A DNA stretch of 64,000 bases, from the NCBI RefSeq assembly GCF_900163815.1, contig NZ_FUKO01000023.1, forward strand, positions 1-64,000. Reading direction: 5' to 3'. Both the position numbers and the translations under genes were made by a program. A model generated the notes under the pieces. It was given only the letters and a program-made list of their open reading frames with translations. It did no database searches and was not told the origin of the DNA. Position 1 is the stretch's first letter, and each line of letters starts with the position of its first letter. The stretch comes from Microbacterium esteraromaticum (lineage in GTDB: Bacteria; Actinomycetota; Actinomycetes; Actinomycetales; Microbacteriaceae). Of the stretch, positions 51,532 through 59,992 are shown in pieces.

Positions 51532-52860
51532 ATGACTGACCGCAACGTTGCCCTGTTCGACTCCGCGCGTGCGGTGATCCCCGGGGGAGTGAACTCGCCG
51601 GTGCGCGCCTACGGTTCGGTGGGCGGAACACCGCGCTTCCTGGCATCCGCTTCCGGCGCGCGGGTGACTGACGCCGCCGGCCGCGAGTACATCGACCTGG
51701 TCGCGTCGTGGGGGCCGGCACTGCTCGGGCACACGCACCCCGAGGTCGTGCAGGCTGTGCAGGATGCTGCGACGCGCGGACTCTCGTTCGGAGCGCCGAC
51801 CGAGGGCGAAGTCGAGCTCGCCCAGATGATCGCCGAGCGGGTGCGTCATGGCGAAGCCCGCCCGGTCGAACGCGTGCGCCTGGTCTCCACCGGCACCGAG
51901 GCGACGATGACCGCGATCCGGCTCGCTCGCGGCGCCACGGGCCGTGATCTGCTCGTCAAGTTCGCCGGTCACTACCACGGGCACTCCGACGGGCTGCTGG
52001 CCGCGGCAGGCTCGGGTGTTGCGACGCTCGCGCTGCCCGGTTCGGCCGGCGTGCCTGCTCCGATCGCCGCTCAGACGCTCGTGATCGACTACAACGACCC
52101 GGACGCTCTCGCGGCGGTCTTCGCCGAGCACGGTGATCGCATCGCGGCGGTCATTGTCGAGGCGGCATCCGCGAACATGGGCGTCGTGCCGCCGCTGCCC
52201 GGCTTCAACAGGCTCATCGCCGAGACCGCGCACGCGCATGGCGCGCTGATGATCCTCGACGAGGTGCTGACGGGGTTCCGCGTGCATGCTGCCGGGTTCT
52301 GGGGCCTGCAGCAGGAGGCAGGCGAGCAGTACCTGCCCGACATCATCACTTTCGGCAAGGTCATCGGCGGCGGCATGCCGCTGGCAGCCCTCGGCGGTCG
52401 CGCCGAGATCATGGACCAGCTCGCCCCGCTCGGCCCGGTCTATCAAGCGGGCACGCTGTCGGGAAACCCGCTGTCGGTCGCCGCGGGCATCGCGACGCTG
52501 CGGCTCGCGACGCCTGAGGTCTACGCGCGGGTGGATGCTGCCGCCGACCGCCTGGCGGATGCGCTGGATGCTGCCCTGACCGACGCCGGCGTCGTGCACG
52601 CCGTGCCCAGAGCGGGCAGCCTGTTCGGCGTCGTCTTCGCACCTGAGACCCCGCGCGACTATGCGGCCGCTCAGGCGCAGGAATCGCTCCGCTACGCGCC
52701 GTTCTTCCACGCCATGCGCGAGCAGGGGATCGCGCTGCCCCCGAGTGTGTTCGAGGCCTGGTTCCTCACCGCAGCGCATGGCGATGAAGAGCTTTCCGCG
52801 ATCGAGGCGGCGCTTCCGCTGGCCGCTGCTGCGGCAGCATCCGCATCCGTCACGGCATGA
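51532..52860 (+). CDS. hemL: Glutamate-1-semialdehyde 2,1-aminomutase
   Basis: This 442-residue PLP enzyme turns glutamate 1-semialdehyde into 5-aminolevulinate, the step after HemA. The PLP lysine lies in [18 protein letters not shown] near residue 275, and the substrate-loop [15 protein letters not shown] is near residue 18. The ATG at 51532 gives the normal start [11 protein letters not shown]. It follows hemB by 52 nt and has its own -10 element with a palindrome, so it can be regulated apart from hemQCDB. Confidence 0.96.
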   Translation: MTDRNVALFDSARAVIPGGVNSPVRAYGSVGGTPRFLASASGARVTDAAGREYIDLVASWGPALLGHTHPEVVQAVQDAATRGLSFGAPTEGEVELAQMIAERVRHGEARPVERVRLVSTGTEATMTAIRLARGATGRDLLVKFAGHYHGHSDGLLAAAGSGVATLALPGSAGVPAPIAAQTLVIDYNDPDALAAVFAEHGDRIAAVIVEAASANMGVVPPLPGFNRLIAETAHAHGALMILDEVLTGFRVHAAGFWGLQQEAGEQYLPDIITFGKVIGGGMPLAALGGRAEIMDQLAPLGPVYQAGTLSGNPLSVAAGIATLRLATPEVYARVDAAADRLADALDAALTDAGVVHAVPRAGSLFGVVFAPETPRDYAAAQAQESLRYAPFFHAMREQGIALPPSVFEAWFLTAAHGDEELSAIEAALPLAAAAAASASVTA

Positions 52861-52888
52861 CTCCGCGGTGTTGTGGAGGCTGAACAGA

Positions 52889-52906
52889 AGGATCGTTGTG
52901 GTCCTG
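52889..52906. repeat. Possible degraded copy of the CAGGAC/AACGATCCTG intergenic element
   Basis: AGGATCGTT followed by GTCCTG shares words with the nested repeat at 33186-33248. No good hairpin forms here, so this is a weak relation. Confidence 0.25.
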
Positions 52907-52942
52907 TGAGCAAGTCGCAGGCATCTTGCAGGGGTGCGCTGG

Positions 52943-52948
52943 CAGACT
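52943..52948 (+). promoter_or_regulatory. -10 element CAGACT, leaderless promoter
   Basis: CAGACT is 6 nt before the ATG at 52955. GCAGACTAGGTGCATG parallels the element before the GNAT gene. Confidence 0.45.
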
Positions 52949-52954
52949 AGGTGC

Positions 52955-53404
52955 ATGGTGACGCTCCTGCTGGATCAGACGCAGCTCGAGATCGTGCTGT
53001 CGCCGATCGAGCGGGCGTCGACGTTCCATCGCAGGAACCTTCGCATCGTGCGCAAGCACATCACGAAGGTGCAGCTCACCGACGATGCCTGGACATGGCT
53101 GCGCGGTGTTCCGGGGCCGGGCACGTACATTCCCGGCGTTCTCGCCGCAGGTACGTGGAAGGGTGCTGGCACCACCGATTTCGTGCTGATCCGCCGACGG
53201 CGGCCGAGCGTGGTCATCGACCTCGACGGCGACGAGCAGTATCAGCGGCTGATTCTCACCACGCGGCACGGTCTCTCGCTCACGCAGGCACTGCGACTGG
53301 AGGTCTCGGACCGGCCGGCCGATGTCGTCGACATCGCGTCGACCGCACCTATCCCCGTGCAGAAGCCCCGTTCCCGCCCGGTTATTCGCCCGCGCCCCGC
53401 CTGA
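52955..53404 (+). CDS. Conserved hypothetical protein, PH-like
   Basis: This 149-residue soluble protein has mostly beta-type segments. The middle (YIPGVLAAGTWKGAGTTDFV, then VIDLDGDEQYQRLILTT) resembles small bacterial PH-like domain proteins that sense or bind lipids, but this is only a pattern impression. The tail is Pro/Arg-rich. It has its own leaderless-type promoter and converges on the ABC ATPase gene. Confidence 0.72.
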   Translation: MVTLLLDQTQLEIVLSPIERASTFHRRNLRIVRKHITKVQLTDDAWTWLRGVPGPGTYIPGVLAAGTWKGAGTTDFVLIRRRRPSVVIDLDGDEQYQRLILTTRHGLSLTQALRLEVSDRPADVVDIASTAPIPVQKPRSRPVIRPRPA

Positions 53405-53416
53405 CGCCCCGCCAGT

Positions 53417-53432
53417 AACCCCGTTCGGGGTT
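53417..53432. terminator. Short hairpin between convergent genes
   Basis: AACCCC-GTTC-GGGGTT forms a 6-bp stem with a 4-nt loop, 12 nt after the stop of the PH-like gene. Confidence 0.5.
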
Positions 53433-53460
53433 GTCCGGACGGTTCGGAGCGATCGGCGGG

Positions 53461-55650
53461 TCAGCCCTGGTGATTGTCGTCGTGCTCGGTGTTCTCGTGT
53501 TCGGTGTTCTCGCTCGCCTCAGCAGTGTCGCTCGCCTCAGCCGTGTCGTCGTGACCAGCGGCGTCGGCGGGCTCAGCGTTTTCGTCGTCCTCCGTGGCGT
53601 CACCGGCGGCTGCGGCGTCGTCACCCCGGCGAATGTCGCCGCGGAGCGCGCTCGAAGAGAGCGTGCCATACGGGTAGTCCGGAGCGGGCCCGTCGAAGAA
53701 CCGGCTCGCCGCGCTGGAAAGCGACGTGCGCATCGCCGCCAGGCGCGGGTCCTCGTCGTCGTCGACAGCAGAATCGTCATCGTCGTCGTGTGCGAACTTC
53801 GGCGAGAAGACCGGGATCGCCTCGGTCGCCGGAGAGGAATCATCGGTGGGATCGATCGGGTTCACTGCCGGGATGCCGGTGATCAGCGCGGTGAAGCTCG
53901 TGTGATCGATCGTTGTCGGGAGTGACACGGCCTCGGTCGCCAGCGGCAGGATGCGGGCTTCGACTTCAGCCTCATCGCTGCCACCCGGCTGTTCGGAGTC
54001 GGAGTCGGATTCCTCAGAGTCGGAATCCTCCGAGTCGGACTGCTCGTAAGAGTCTGATTGTTCGTCACCGTCGGGAGCCAGGGACTCAGCGCGACGTGGC
54101 GCCCACAGGCCAGCGGCGGAAATTTCGTCGGATTCAGAGCCCAGATCCGAATCAGCCGCGTCCGCGACGGGCTCGGCCGGCTCCGTCTGCGGAATCTCTG
54201 CGGCCTCGACCTCTCCGGCGTCGTCAGTGATATCAGCGTCGTCAGCGTTCAGAGGTTCGGCGTTCGCCTCTTCGGTTTCTGCGTGCGCCGCATCCGGGTC
54301 TCCTGCCGTGGCGACCGTGTCATCGGCAGCTGTCGCGCCAGCATCTGTCTCGTCAGCATCCGCACCGTCGACATCTGCCTGCGGGGCGTCAGGCTCCGCG
54401 GGGGCAGCCTCGGTGTCAGCACTGTCGGTATCAGCACTGTCGGTATCTGCCTGTGCGGCATTCGAGTCCTCCGGTGCAGCGTCGGCGTCAGCATCGTTCG
54501 CGCTCGCACCGACATCCGTGCCCTCAGCGTCCGTGCCGACCGCATCCGCAGTATCCACGTCCACCGCGGCGGCACCAGCGGCAGCAGCACCGGTGGCGGC
54601 TGCGACCGGACCGCCGTCGCTGATGACGGCTATCGCGCCGGTCAGCGCGACGGTGCCGGCAACGAGCTCGGCATCTTCGGCGGTTCCATCCGTCGCCTGA
54701 CTCAGCGGCGCGTGCGCCACCGGGTTCGCGACCTGGTCGAGCCGAGGGCTGTCCGAACGACGACCGTAGACGAGATCGAGGAAGACCTCTTCGAGGCTGG
54801 GGCTGCGCTGCTGCAGCATGGTCAGCGCGATACCGGCCGCGGCGGCGATCGCACCGACAGAGGCAGCATCCGAACCCCGTACCGTCACGCCGGAGCGCAG
54901 CAGATCGAACGAGAGTCCCGCCGCGGTCAGCGCGTTTGCGAGGGCGTCGCGATCGTCGGCATCCACCACCACCGCGCCGCCCGTCGGGTCGGCGAGGTCA
55001 TCGATGCTCCCGGAATATACCGCGCGGCCCTTCGAGAGCACCACGACGTTGTCGGCGACCTGCTCGATCTCGCTGAGCACGTGCGACGAGACGAGAACAG
55101 TGCGGCCTTCATCGGCGAGGCGCCGCATGAGCATGCGCATCCAGCGGATGCCCTCGGGATCGAGACCATTGGCGGGCTCATCGAGAACGACCGCACCCGG
55201 GTCTCCGAGAAGCGCTGTGGCGACGCTGAGCCGCTGCCGCATGCCGAGCGAGTAGCCGCCGATACGCGTGTCGGCGTCGCCGTGCAGGCCCACCAGGCGC
55301 AGCACCTCATCGACGCGCTCAGTGGGGATGCCGTTCGCCTTCGCCGCGATCAGCAGCTGGCGGGCAGCGGATCGGCGGGGGCGGTACGAGACCTCTTCGA
55401 GCACGGCGCCGATGGTGCGCAGCGGGTTGCGCAGTTCGGCGTAGCTGACGCCGCCGATCGTGGCGGTTCCCGATGAGGGGCGGATCTGGCCGAGCAGCAT
55501 CCGCAGAGTTGTGGTCTTGCCGGCGCCGTTCGGGCCGAGAAAGCCGGTGACGACTCCTGGCTCGACGCGCACGGAGAGATCAGAGACCGCGGTCACGGCG
55601 CCGAAGCGCTTCGTGACCCGGCTGAACTCGAGCACCTGTCCTTTAGGCAT
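53461..55650 (-). CDS. ABC transporter ATPase with a very long acidic C-terminal tail
   Basis: This 729-residue protein has residues 1-305 as a standard ABC-2-type ATPase: Walker A GPNGAGKTTT near residue 39, signature YSLGMRQRLSVA, Walker B VVLDEPANGLDPEG, and SSHVLSEIEQVADN. Residues from about 306 on are low-complexity and rich in Asp, Ala, Glu, Ser and Thr, with repeats such as DTDSADTDSADTEA and SDSEDSDSEESDSDSE. No permease gene is adjacent. Such tails usually bind cations, basic proteins or the envelope; the role here is unknown. AGGAGAGG precedes the ATG. Confidence 0.88.
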   Translation of the reverse strand: MPKGQVLEFSRVTKRFGAVTAVSDLSVRVEPGVVTGFLGPNGAGKTTTLRMLLGQIRPSSGTATIGGVSYAELRNPLRTIGAVLEEVSYRPRRSAARQLLIAAKANGIPTERVDEVLRLVGLHGDADTRIGGYSLGMRQRLSVATALLGDPGAVVLDEPANGLDPEGIRWMRMLMRRLADEGRTVLVSSHVLSEIEQVADNVVVLSKGRAVYSGSIDDLADPTGGAVVVDADDRDALANALTAAGLSFDLLRSGVTVRGSDAASVGAIAAAAGIALTMLQQRSPSLEEVFLDLVYGRRSDSPRLDQVANPVAHAPLSQATDGTAEDAELVAGTVALTGAIAVISDGGPVAAATGAAAAGAAAVDVDTADAVGTDAEGTDVGASANDADADAAPEDSNAAQADTDSADTDSADTEAAPAEPDAPQADVDGADADETDAGATAADDTVATAGDPDAAHAETEEANAEPLNADDADITDDAGEVEAAEIPQTEPAEPVADAADSDLGSESDEISAAGLWAPRRAESLAPDGDEQSDSYEQSDSEDSDSEESDSDSEQPGGSDEAEVEARILPLATEAVSLPTTIDHTSFTALITGIPAVNPIDPTDDSSPATEAIPVFSPKFAHDDDDDSAVDDDEDPRLAAMRTSLSSAASRFFDGPAPDYPYGTLSSSALRGDIRRGDDAAAAGDATEDDENAEPADAAGHDDTAEASDTAEASENTEHENTEHDDNHQG

Positions 55651-55779
55651 GGCGACCTCTCCTGTTCGGGGCAGTTCCTACCATCTTCCCGGAAATCCGC
55701 CGGAATCCTGGCTTCACCTGCCGAAAAACGGGATCCTCGTGCGGAAATCGGGTGTGACATGCCCGGTCGCGAAGCAGAG

Positions 55780-55785
55780 TAGCCT
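55780..55785 (+). promoter_or_regulatory. -10 element TAGCCT, leaderless promoter
   Basis: TAGCCT is 7 nt before the GTG at 55793. The 142-nt gap is shared with the divergent ABC ATPase gene. Confidence 0.45.
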
Positions 55786-55792
55786 GGCCAGC

Positions 55793-56851
55793 GTGACCGA
55801 TGTCGAAGCTGCCACCGTCCTTGTCCGTACCGAGAACTCGCTCGGACGCATCACGTTGAACCGCCCGCGGGCGATCAATGCACTCGATCTCAGCATGATC
55901 GAGCAGGTCATCGCCGCGCTCACCGCCTGGGTCGACGACAGCGATATTCAGACCGTGCTCATCGACGGCGAGGGCGATCGCGGCCTGTGCGCGGGCGGTG
56001 ATGTGCGCGCGTTGTACGACGAGATCACCGCGGGGCGGCCGGAGCAGATCAGCGACTTCTTCCGCGCTGAGTACGCGATGAACGCCCTCATCGCCGAGTA
56101 CCCGAAGCCGATCGTCGTCTTCGCGGACGGCATCACGATGGGCGGCGGCATCGGCCTCGCCGGCCACGCCGCGGTGCGCATCGTCACTGAGCGCTCGCGG
56201 CTCGCGATGCCCGAGACGCGCATCGGCTTCACCCCCGATGTCGGCGGCACCTGGCTGCTCGGGCGCGCACCTGGTCGGCTGGGCGAGTACTTCGGGCTCA
56301 CCGGTCAGAGCATGAACGGAGCGGATGCCATCTACCTCGGCTTCGCCGACCACTTCGTGCCGTCGGAGAACCTCGACGCACTGCGCGAGGCGCTCGCGTA
56401 CCGGGCGGATCCGGCGACCCCGAACGAGATGACGCTGCTGTTCGATGAGACACCCGACCCATCGACTCTGCCCGAAGCGCGCGCATGGATCGATGACGTG
56501 TTCTCAGCGGCATCCCTCGGCGAGATCGTGCAGCGATTGGAGGAATCGGATGCTCCGGATGCGGCAGCCACCCTCGCCACCCTGCGGGAACTGGCACCCA
56601 CGGGACTGGCCGTCACCCTCGACGCCGTGCGTGAAGCACGCGAGATGACCGGTATCCGCCCCGCACTCGAGGGCGAGTACCGCCGCGTCATGTGGTTCGG
56701 GAACCACCACCCCGACCTGGTCGAGGGCATTCGCGCGCAACTGGTCGACAAGGATCGGCAGCCGAAGTGGCAGCCCGCGACGATCGCCGAGCTGTCGGCC
56801 GACCCGGGTGCCGATGCGAGGGCGTACGTGCCCGAGGTACCGCTGTTCTGA
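55793..56851 (+). CDS. Enoyl-CoA hydratase/isomerase-family protein (3-hydroxyisobutyryl-CoA hydrolase-like)
   Basis: This 352-residue crotonase-fold enzyme has the oxyanion-hole segments RGLCAGGDVRALYDEI and ADGITMGGGIGLAGHA. The active-site acid is in MPETRIGFTPDVGGTWLL, whose DVGGT and the 350-residue length match 3-hydroxyisobutyryl-CoA hydrolases of valine breakdown rather than simple hydratases. The start is GTG 55793, set by the -10 element; the open frame before it is antisense to the ABC gene's 5' end. Substrate unproven. Confidence 0.88.
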   Translation: MTDVEAATVLVRTENSLGRITLNRPRAINALDLSMIEQVIAALTAWVDDSDIQTVLIDGEGDRGLCAGGDVRALYDEITAGRPEQISDFFRAEYAMNALIAEYPKPIVVFADGITMGGGIGLAGHAAVRIVTERSRLAMPETRIGFTPDVGGTWLLGRAPGRLGEYFGLTGQSMNGADAIYLGFADHFVPSENLDALREALAYRADPATPNEMTLLFDETPDPSTLPEARAWIDDVFSAASLGEIVQRLEESDAPDAAATLATLRELAPTGLAVTLDAVREAREMTGIRPALEGEYRRVMWFGNHHPDLVEGIRAQLVDKDRQPKWQPATIAELSADPGADARAYVPEVPLF

Positions 56852-56860
56852 GCCCGCCGC

Positions 56861-58060
56861 TCAGCGCTGCACCGACGCGATGAGCTCCTGCAGCCGGGCG
56901 ACGTGTGCGGCAGGCTGTCGCTCGCGCGCGTAGGCCACCGCGCCGTCGCGGGGCCCCGCCAGCAGTGCGCGATCGGCTTCCAGCTGAATGACCAGTTCGG
57001 CGAGCCCCTCGGCATCCGGAGTCGGCGAGCCGATCGCAGCATCCGCGAATTCCGTCGCCAGCACCGGGTCGCTGACGATCACCGGGCGGCCGTGAGCGAA
57101 CGCCTCCAGGGCCACCATCGGCTGATTGTCGAAGCCGAGAGACGTGATGAGCGCCGCGTCTGCGGCATCCATCAACTCGCCGACCCGCTCGCCCGAAACC
57201 GGGCCGTGGAACGTCACGCCCGGAACCGGTCGGTGGGTGCCGCCTGCGACATCGAGGTGCACGCGGTCCGGTCCGATCCGTTCGGCGACGAGGCGCATCG
57301 CGTCGAGCGCGACAGCGAGCCTCTTCTCGGGCGCGAAGCGCGCCACCCAGAGCAGGTGCAGCCGGCCACCCCCGTCACGCGGGGCGGACAGCTGCAGCGG
57401 CTGCGCGACATTCGAGAAGGCTTCGACCCGGCCGGCGCCCGCACGGCGCAGTGCTTCGGCCTGGTGCTGCGACGGAGACAGCACGATGTCAGCCCGCTGT
57501 GCAATGCGCAGGGTCATCGTGCGCAGCGCGTTGTTCATCGGGTGGCTGTCGGTGCTCCGGTTGCCGCCGCGGATGCCGGTCAGCGTGCTGTGCACCCGCG
57601 AGACCAGCGGTGCGAAGGGGGCAAGCGCCGCCGGCGCACGCCAGAAGAAGGTGTGCACGGTGTGCAGCGAGGGGATCCCGAGCCGCTTCGCGACGGCGAT
57701 CGCGGCGGATGCCAAGGCGAATTCGGAATGCACGACGACGGCGCCGACGTCGTGCCGACGGATCGTCGCCGCGACGAGGGGCTCGAGGTCGCGGGCGCGG
57801 CCGAGCAGCGGCAGGTCGAGCACGGGGATCGTGCCGCGACGAGGCGGTGCGATCGTGACGAGCGGATGCTGCCCGGCATCCGCTCCGGCAACCGGATGCT
57901 GCAGCGCGTCGGCATCGGGTGCGAGGACGACGACGGGAATGCCCTGACTCGCGAGCGCCTCGACCTGGCGCCGGAACGCGGTCTGCGCACCGCCGAGATA
58001 CTTCAGCGAATAGTCGCACACCATAAGCACGGCCGATGCGGTCGTCTTGTTCTCGCCCAT
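56861..58060 (-). CDS. Family 4 glycosyltransferase
   Basis: This 399-residue GT-B enzyme transfers sugars from a nucleotide donor. The N-terminal domain starts at CDYSLKYLGGAQTAFRRQ, and the donor-site region VARFAPEKRLAVALDAMRLV is near residue 235, followed by the E-x7-E-type segment MVALEAFAHGRPVIVSD. Targets such as glycolipids or cell-wall polymers are likely but unproven. AAGGGA precedes the ATG at 58060. The frame is open for 511 codons further upstream, but that part is antisense to the ABC exporter. It converges closely on the enoyl-CoA hydratase-family gene. Confidence 0.88.
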   Translation of the reverse strand: MGENKTTASAVLMVCDYSLKYLGGAQTAFRRQVEALASQGIPVVVLAPDADALQHPVAGADAGQHPLVTIAPPRRGTIPVLDLPLLGRARDLEPLVAATIRRHDVGAVVVHSEFALASAAIAVAKRLGIPSLHTVHTFFWRAPAALAPFAPLVSRVHSTLTGIRGGNRSTDSHPMNNALRTMTLRIAQRADIVLSPSQHQAEALRRAGAGRVEAFSNVAQPLQLSAPRDGGGRLHLLWVARFAPEKRLAVALDAMRLVAERIGPDRVHLDVAGGTHRPVPGVTFHGPVSGERVGELMDAADAALITSLGFDNQPMVALEAFAHGRPVIVSDPVLATEFADAAIGSPTPDAEGLAELVIQLEADRALLAGPRDGAVAYARERQPAAHVARLQELIASVQR

Positions 58061-58073
58061 GTGTTCCCTTCGC

Positions 58074-58091
58074 CTCGCTTCAGCGAGTCTA
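58074..58091. promoter_or_regulatory. -10 element and palindrome in front of the glycosyltransferase gene
   Basis: TAGACT on the minus strand (58086-58091) is followed by CTCGCT-TC-AGCGAG (58074-58087), a palindrome over the predicted transcription start. The remaining divergent gap to 58264 shows no gene. Confidence 0.4.
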
Positions 58092-58264
58092 TGCGCGGGC
58101 GCCGACACGCTGTCCGCAGTGGAGGGCGAACTCCCTACTGACCCGGGGGTTGTTCTGCTGTCAGCGAAGGATTGCGATGCGCTATTACCAATGTCGGCCG
58201 TTCGTGGCAATCTTTCTTGTGGCCGATTCTCGGCCCGCTTCGCCTCATTCAAGGAAGTCGACCC

Positions 58265-59992
58265 GTGCTGGGAAAAATCCTCGTCCGCTATCTCTCCAAG
58301 TACCGATGGCTGCTGCTGGCGGTTCTGGTGTTCCAGTTCGCCAGCGCCATGGCCTCGCTGTACCTGCCGCGTCTGAACGCCGACATCATCGATCAGGGCG
58401 TCGCCAAGGCCGATATCGGCTACATCTGGTCGCACGGCGCCTTCATGCTGATCGTCTCGCTGGGCCAGATCGTCGCCTCGATCATCGCCACCTACTTCGC
58501 GGCGCGCGCCGCCATGTCGGTCGGCCGCGACATCCGCGCCGACGTCTTCTCGCGAGTGAGCGGCTTCTCGGAGCGAGAGGTGTCGCAGTTCGGCGCCGGC
58601 TCGCTGATCACCCGCAACACCAACGACGTGCAGCAGGTGCAGATGCTGGCGATGATGGGCGCGACGATGTTCGTCACCGCGCCGCTGCTCGCCATCGGCG
58701 GCATCATCATGGCCGTGCAGACGAACGTCGGCCTGAGCTGGCTGATCGCCGTCTCGGTGCCCGCGCTGCTCATCGTCGCTGTGCTCATCATCGGCCGCAT
58801 GGTGCCGCTGTTCCGCAGCAACCAGAAGAAGCTCGACGCAGTGAACCGCATCATGCGCGAGCAGCTCACCGGCGTGCGCGTCGTGCGAGCTTTCGTGCGC
58901 GAGCGCATCGAAGAGGGGCGCTTCCGCGAGGCGAACACCGAGTTGATGATCCTCGGCCGCAAGATCGGCTCGCTGTTCGTGCTGCTGTTTCCGCTGTTCA
59001 TGCTGATCCTCAACGTGACTGTCGTCGCGGTCATCTGGTTCGGCGGCATCGAGATCAACAGCGGCGGCGTCGAGGTGGGCACCCTGTTCGCCTTCATGCA
59101 GTACATCGGCCAGATCATGATGGGCGTCATCATGTCGAGCTTCATGGCCATGATGATTCCCCGCGCCGCCGTCTCGGCTGAGCGTGTGAGCGAGGTGCTC
59201 GACGCGGAGTCGTCCATGACCCGGCCTGAGGCGGGCGTCACCGAGTTCCCGAACCCCGGCGCGGTCGACTTCGACGATGTCGAGTTCACCTACCCGGGCG
59301 CCGAGTCTCCGGTGCTCTCCGGCATCGCCTTCACTGCGGCACCGGGCGAGACCGTCGCCATCGTCGGATCCACGGGGTCCGGCAAGACCACGCTCGTCTC
59401 GCTCATCCCTCGGCTGTTCGATGCGACCGGCGGCAGCGTGCGCGTGGGCGGCATCGACGTTCGCGAGGCGGACGTCGACGCGCTGTGGAAGAGCATCGGG
59501 CTCGTCCCGCAGCGTCCGTTCCTGTTCACCGGCACGGTGGCGTCCAACCTCCGGTTCGGCCGCGAGGAGGCTACCGATGAAGAGCTCTGGCACGCGCTCG
59601 AGATCGCGCAGGGGCGGGACTTCGTAGAAGAGATGCCCGAGGGGCTGAACTCACGCATCTCGCAGGGCGGCACCAACGTCTCGGGCGGTCAGCGCCAGCG
59701 GCTCGCGATCGCACGCGCGATCGTGCATCGACCGCAGATCCTCGTTTTCGACGACTCGTTCTCGGCGCTCGACCTCACCACCGATGCGCGGCTTCGACAG
59801 GCGCTCTGGCGTGAGTTGCCGAGCGTTACGAAGATCGTCGTCGCGCAGCGCGTCTCGACCATCACCGATGCCGATCGCATCATCGTGATCGAAGACGGCC
59901 GGATGAGCGGCATCGGCACGCACGACGAACTGCTCGCATCGAGTGAGACGTATCGCGAGATCGTCGAATCGCAGCTGGGGGTGGACGCATGA
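58265..59992 (+). CDS. ABC exporter half-transporter with degenerate ATP site
   Basis: This 575-residue half-exporter has six membrane helices (residues 1-320) and a nucleotide-binding domain. Walker A is IVGSTGSGKTTL and the signature NVSGGQRQRLAIARA is canonical. Walker B ends VFDDSFSALD, with Asp instead of the catalytic Glu, and the switch histidine is Gln (VVAQRVSTI). It forms a heterodimer with the next gene product. The GTG 58265 with AAGGA is preferred; an ATG at 58172 also has GAAGGA and would add 31 residues. Confidence 0.88.
   Translation: MLGKILVRYLSKYRWLLLAVLVFQFASAMASLYLPRLNADIIDQGVAKADIGYIWSHGAFMLIVSLGQIVASIIATYFAARAAMSVGRDIRADVFSRVSGFSEREVSQFGAGSLITRNTNDVQQVQMLAMMGATMFVTAPLLAIGGIIMAVQTNVGLSWLIAVSVPALLIVAVLIIGRMVPLFRSNQKKLDAVNRIMREQLTGVRVVRAFVRERIEEGRFREANTELMILGRKIGSLFVLLFPLFMLILNVTVVAVIWFGGIEINSGGVEVGTLFAFMQYIGQIMMGVIMSSFMAMMIPRAAVSAERVSEVLDAESSMTRPEAGVTEFPNPGAVDFDDVEFTYPGAESPVLSGIAFTAAPGETVAIVGSTGSGKTTLVSLIPRLFDATGGSVRVGGIDVREADVDALWKSIGLVPQRPFLFTGTVASNLRFGREEATDEELWHALEIAQGRDFVEEMPEGLNSRISQGGTNVSGGQRQRLAIARAIVHRPQILVFDDSFSALDLTTDARLRQALWRELPSVTKIVVAQRVSTITDADRIIVIEDGRMSGIGTHDELLASSETYREIVESQLGVDA

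Noticed and set aside
58061..59593. Upstream extension of the glycosyltransferase frame by 511 codons
   Set aside because: The extension is antisense to the ABC exporter gene and has no domain character; the ATG at 58060 with AAGGGA fits the glycosyltransferase family.
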